Assembly: GCA_964454745.1 (NCBI GenBank)
Contig: CAYVUI010000106.1
Span: 1 to 15,268 of the forward strand
Reading direction: 5' to 3'
DNA length: 15,268 nucleotides
Origin: CAYVUI01 sp964454745
Lineage (GTDB): Bacteria > Planctomycetota > Phycisphaerae > Sedimentisphaerales > Anaerohalosphaeraceae
Below are positions 14,491 through 15,268 of the stretch, piece after piece. The translations under genes were made by a program, and so were the position numbers. The stretch's first letter is position 1, and every line of letters starts with the position of its first letter. The notes beneath the pieces are model-generated. The model was given only the letters and a program-made list of their open reading frames with translations, had not been told where the DNA came from and ran no database searches.

Positions 14491-15268
14491 GCATACCAAA
14501 CCCAACATTGTTTTTGTCCTGACGGATCACTTCCGGCCGGATGCGATTGGCAAAAGCACCCCGAACCTGCAAAAGCTGGCTTCAGAGGGTGCGTTGTTTA
14601 CAAATGCTTATTGCGCAGCGCCCTTGTGTCAACCTGCCAGGACCAGTATTGCCACCGGGCTTTTCCCTTCACAAACCAGGGTGTGCGGCAATCAAAGTCC
14701 CCCGGTATGCAATGAACAGCGTGACGATACGTATATCAACCGGCTGCGAAAGGCCGGGTATTATACCACGCTGATCGGTAAGCATCATTTTATCGACCGC
14801 TACGGGATTGGCATGGATGTGCGGGAAGACAGCGAAGAGATCAAGCGATACGGGTTTGACCGTGTGACGCAGGTCCTGGATGACGGGGAAAATGTGCATA
14901 ACCGGGATGATTATACGGCCTATCTCGAACAGAAAGGCCTGTTTGAAGAATTTTTGAATGTTTTTTCTGAACGGGCATGGCAATGCAGGCCCCATCCCTT
15001 CGATCCCGATGATACCGCGGACGGTTTTATTGGTTCCAGGGCGGTGCAATTTATCCATGAGTACTCCGATCAGAAACCCTTTTATCTGAATGTTGGTTTT
15101 GTCGGCCCGCATCCGCCGTTCTGGCACCCCGGCAAACTCAAGCATAATCCGAATGAATTGGATGACCCCCTCGGCCCAACGTTCAGCGAGAAAGATAAAA
15201 TTATGAAAGCTCACTATATGGACAAGTGCAGCTTTATAGATGACTATGTGGGTAAAATTATCTCGGCG
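14483..15268 (+). CDS. S1-type sulfatase, N-terminal 262 residues (continues beyond window)
   Basis: The frame starting at ATG 14483 is open to the right edge. GGAAG 7 bases upstream supports the start, which overlaps the previous stop by 8 bp, so translation is probably coupled. It starts PNIVFVLTDHFRPD, the metal-binding strand of alkaline-phosphatase-fold sulfatases. LCQPARTSIATG holds the formylglycine site C49-x-P-A-R. GKHHF (99-103) and GPHPPF (near 210) match further active-site segments. S1 sulfatases remove sulfate esters from polysaccharides and need a formylglycine-generating enzyme or anaerobic maturase, not present here. The usual second metal-binding Asp is His16 here (TDH instead of TDD). 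No signal peptide is visible, which is unusual for S1 enzymes of marine polysaccharide loci and suggests an intracellular substrate. Residues beyond 262, including the C-terminal metal ligands, are missing only because the window ends. Confidence 0.93.
   Translation, partial: MSEHTKPNIVFVLTDHFRPDAIGKSTPNLQKLASEGALFTNAYCAAPLCQPARTSIATGLFPSQTRVCGNQSPPVCNEQRDDTYINRLRKAGYYTTLIGKHHFIDRYGIGMDVREDSEEIKRYGFDRVTQVLDDGENVHNRDDYTAYLEQKGLFEEFLNVFSERAWQCRPHPFDPDDTADGFIGSRAVQFIHEYSDQKPFYLNVGFVGPHPPFWHPGKLKHNPNELDDPLGPTFSEKDKIMKAHYMDKCSFIDDYVGKIISA

Noticed and set aside
14669..15214. 181-codon minus-strand frame
   Set aside because: It is antisense to the sulfatase, which has the formylglycine and metal-site motifs on the plus strand.
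1..15268. tRNA, rRNA, CRISPR array, insertion sequence or prophage
   Set aside because: No clover-leaf, rRNA-like stretch, regularly spaced repeat, transposase motif or terminal inverted repeat was seen on either strand.

Overview
The window looks like part of a polysaccharide-degradation locus from a Planctomycetota-like bacterium, most plausibly Phycisphaerae/Sedimentisphaerales; Lentisphaerota, Kiritimatiellota or Verrucomicrobiota are the alternatives. The evidence is a combination of features rather than a marker gene. Secreted beta-sandwich proteins carry short planctomycete-style dockerin-like repeats. A pseudopilin has an AFTLIELLVV N-terminus and a DG-type C-terminus. A GntR-HTH/LacI-sensor regulator sits beside an S1-type sulfatase and carbohydrate-active proteins. 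No rRNA, tRNA, CRISPR array or transposon was seen.

Layout. Two genes point left. The first (start at 3032) runs off the left edge: 1010 codons are visible and the frame is open throughout. It is a secreted modular protein with an N-terminal beta-sandwich module, a glycoside-hydrolase-like core, a Big_5-like domain, a dockerin-like repeat pair and the start of another Ig/Fn3-like domain. Upstream of it, separated by an 11-bp-stem terminator-like hairpin, is an 836-codon secreted protein (3117-5627) that begins with a paralogous copy of the same N-terminal module but has no recognisable catalytic core. A 333-bp divergent intergenic region (5628-5960) holds a consensus sigma70-type promoter reading left (TTGACA, 17 bp, TATAAT), an overlapping extended -10 promoter reading right, and an imperfect AT-rich palindrome at the predicted rightward start point.

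Six genes point right with gaps of 33-66 bp or an 8-bp overlap, so they probably form one operon: a GntR/LacI-type sensor-regulator (5961-7124), a pseudopilin-like protein (7161-7955), an Asp-box (sialidase-like) beta-propeller with a LamG-like tail (8022-9881), a secreted glycoside-hydrolase-like protein with CHB_HEX-like and NPCBM-like C-terminal domains (9918-12194), a right-handed beta-helix protein (12229-14490), and a sulfatase cut off by the right edge (14483 onward).

How they may work together. The regulator would sense a sugar and control both arms from the shared intergenic region. The enzymes would desulfate and depolymerise a sulfated, probably branched polysaccharide. The most interesting point is that the leftward giant and the rightward 758-aa protein share the same unassigned hydrolase-like core: seven short motifs occur in the same order. 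They are set in different accessory architectures on the two sides of the regulator. This suggests a paired enzyme system acting on one substrate, one form anchored or complexed through dockerin-like modules and the other free. Three of the four rightward enzyme-like proteins show no signal peptide, which hints at split processing inside and outside the cell. Substrate identity is inference; nothing in the sequence fixes it.
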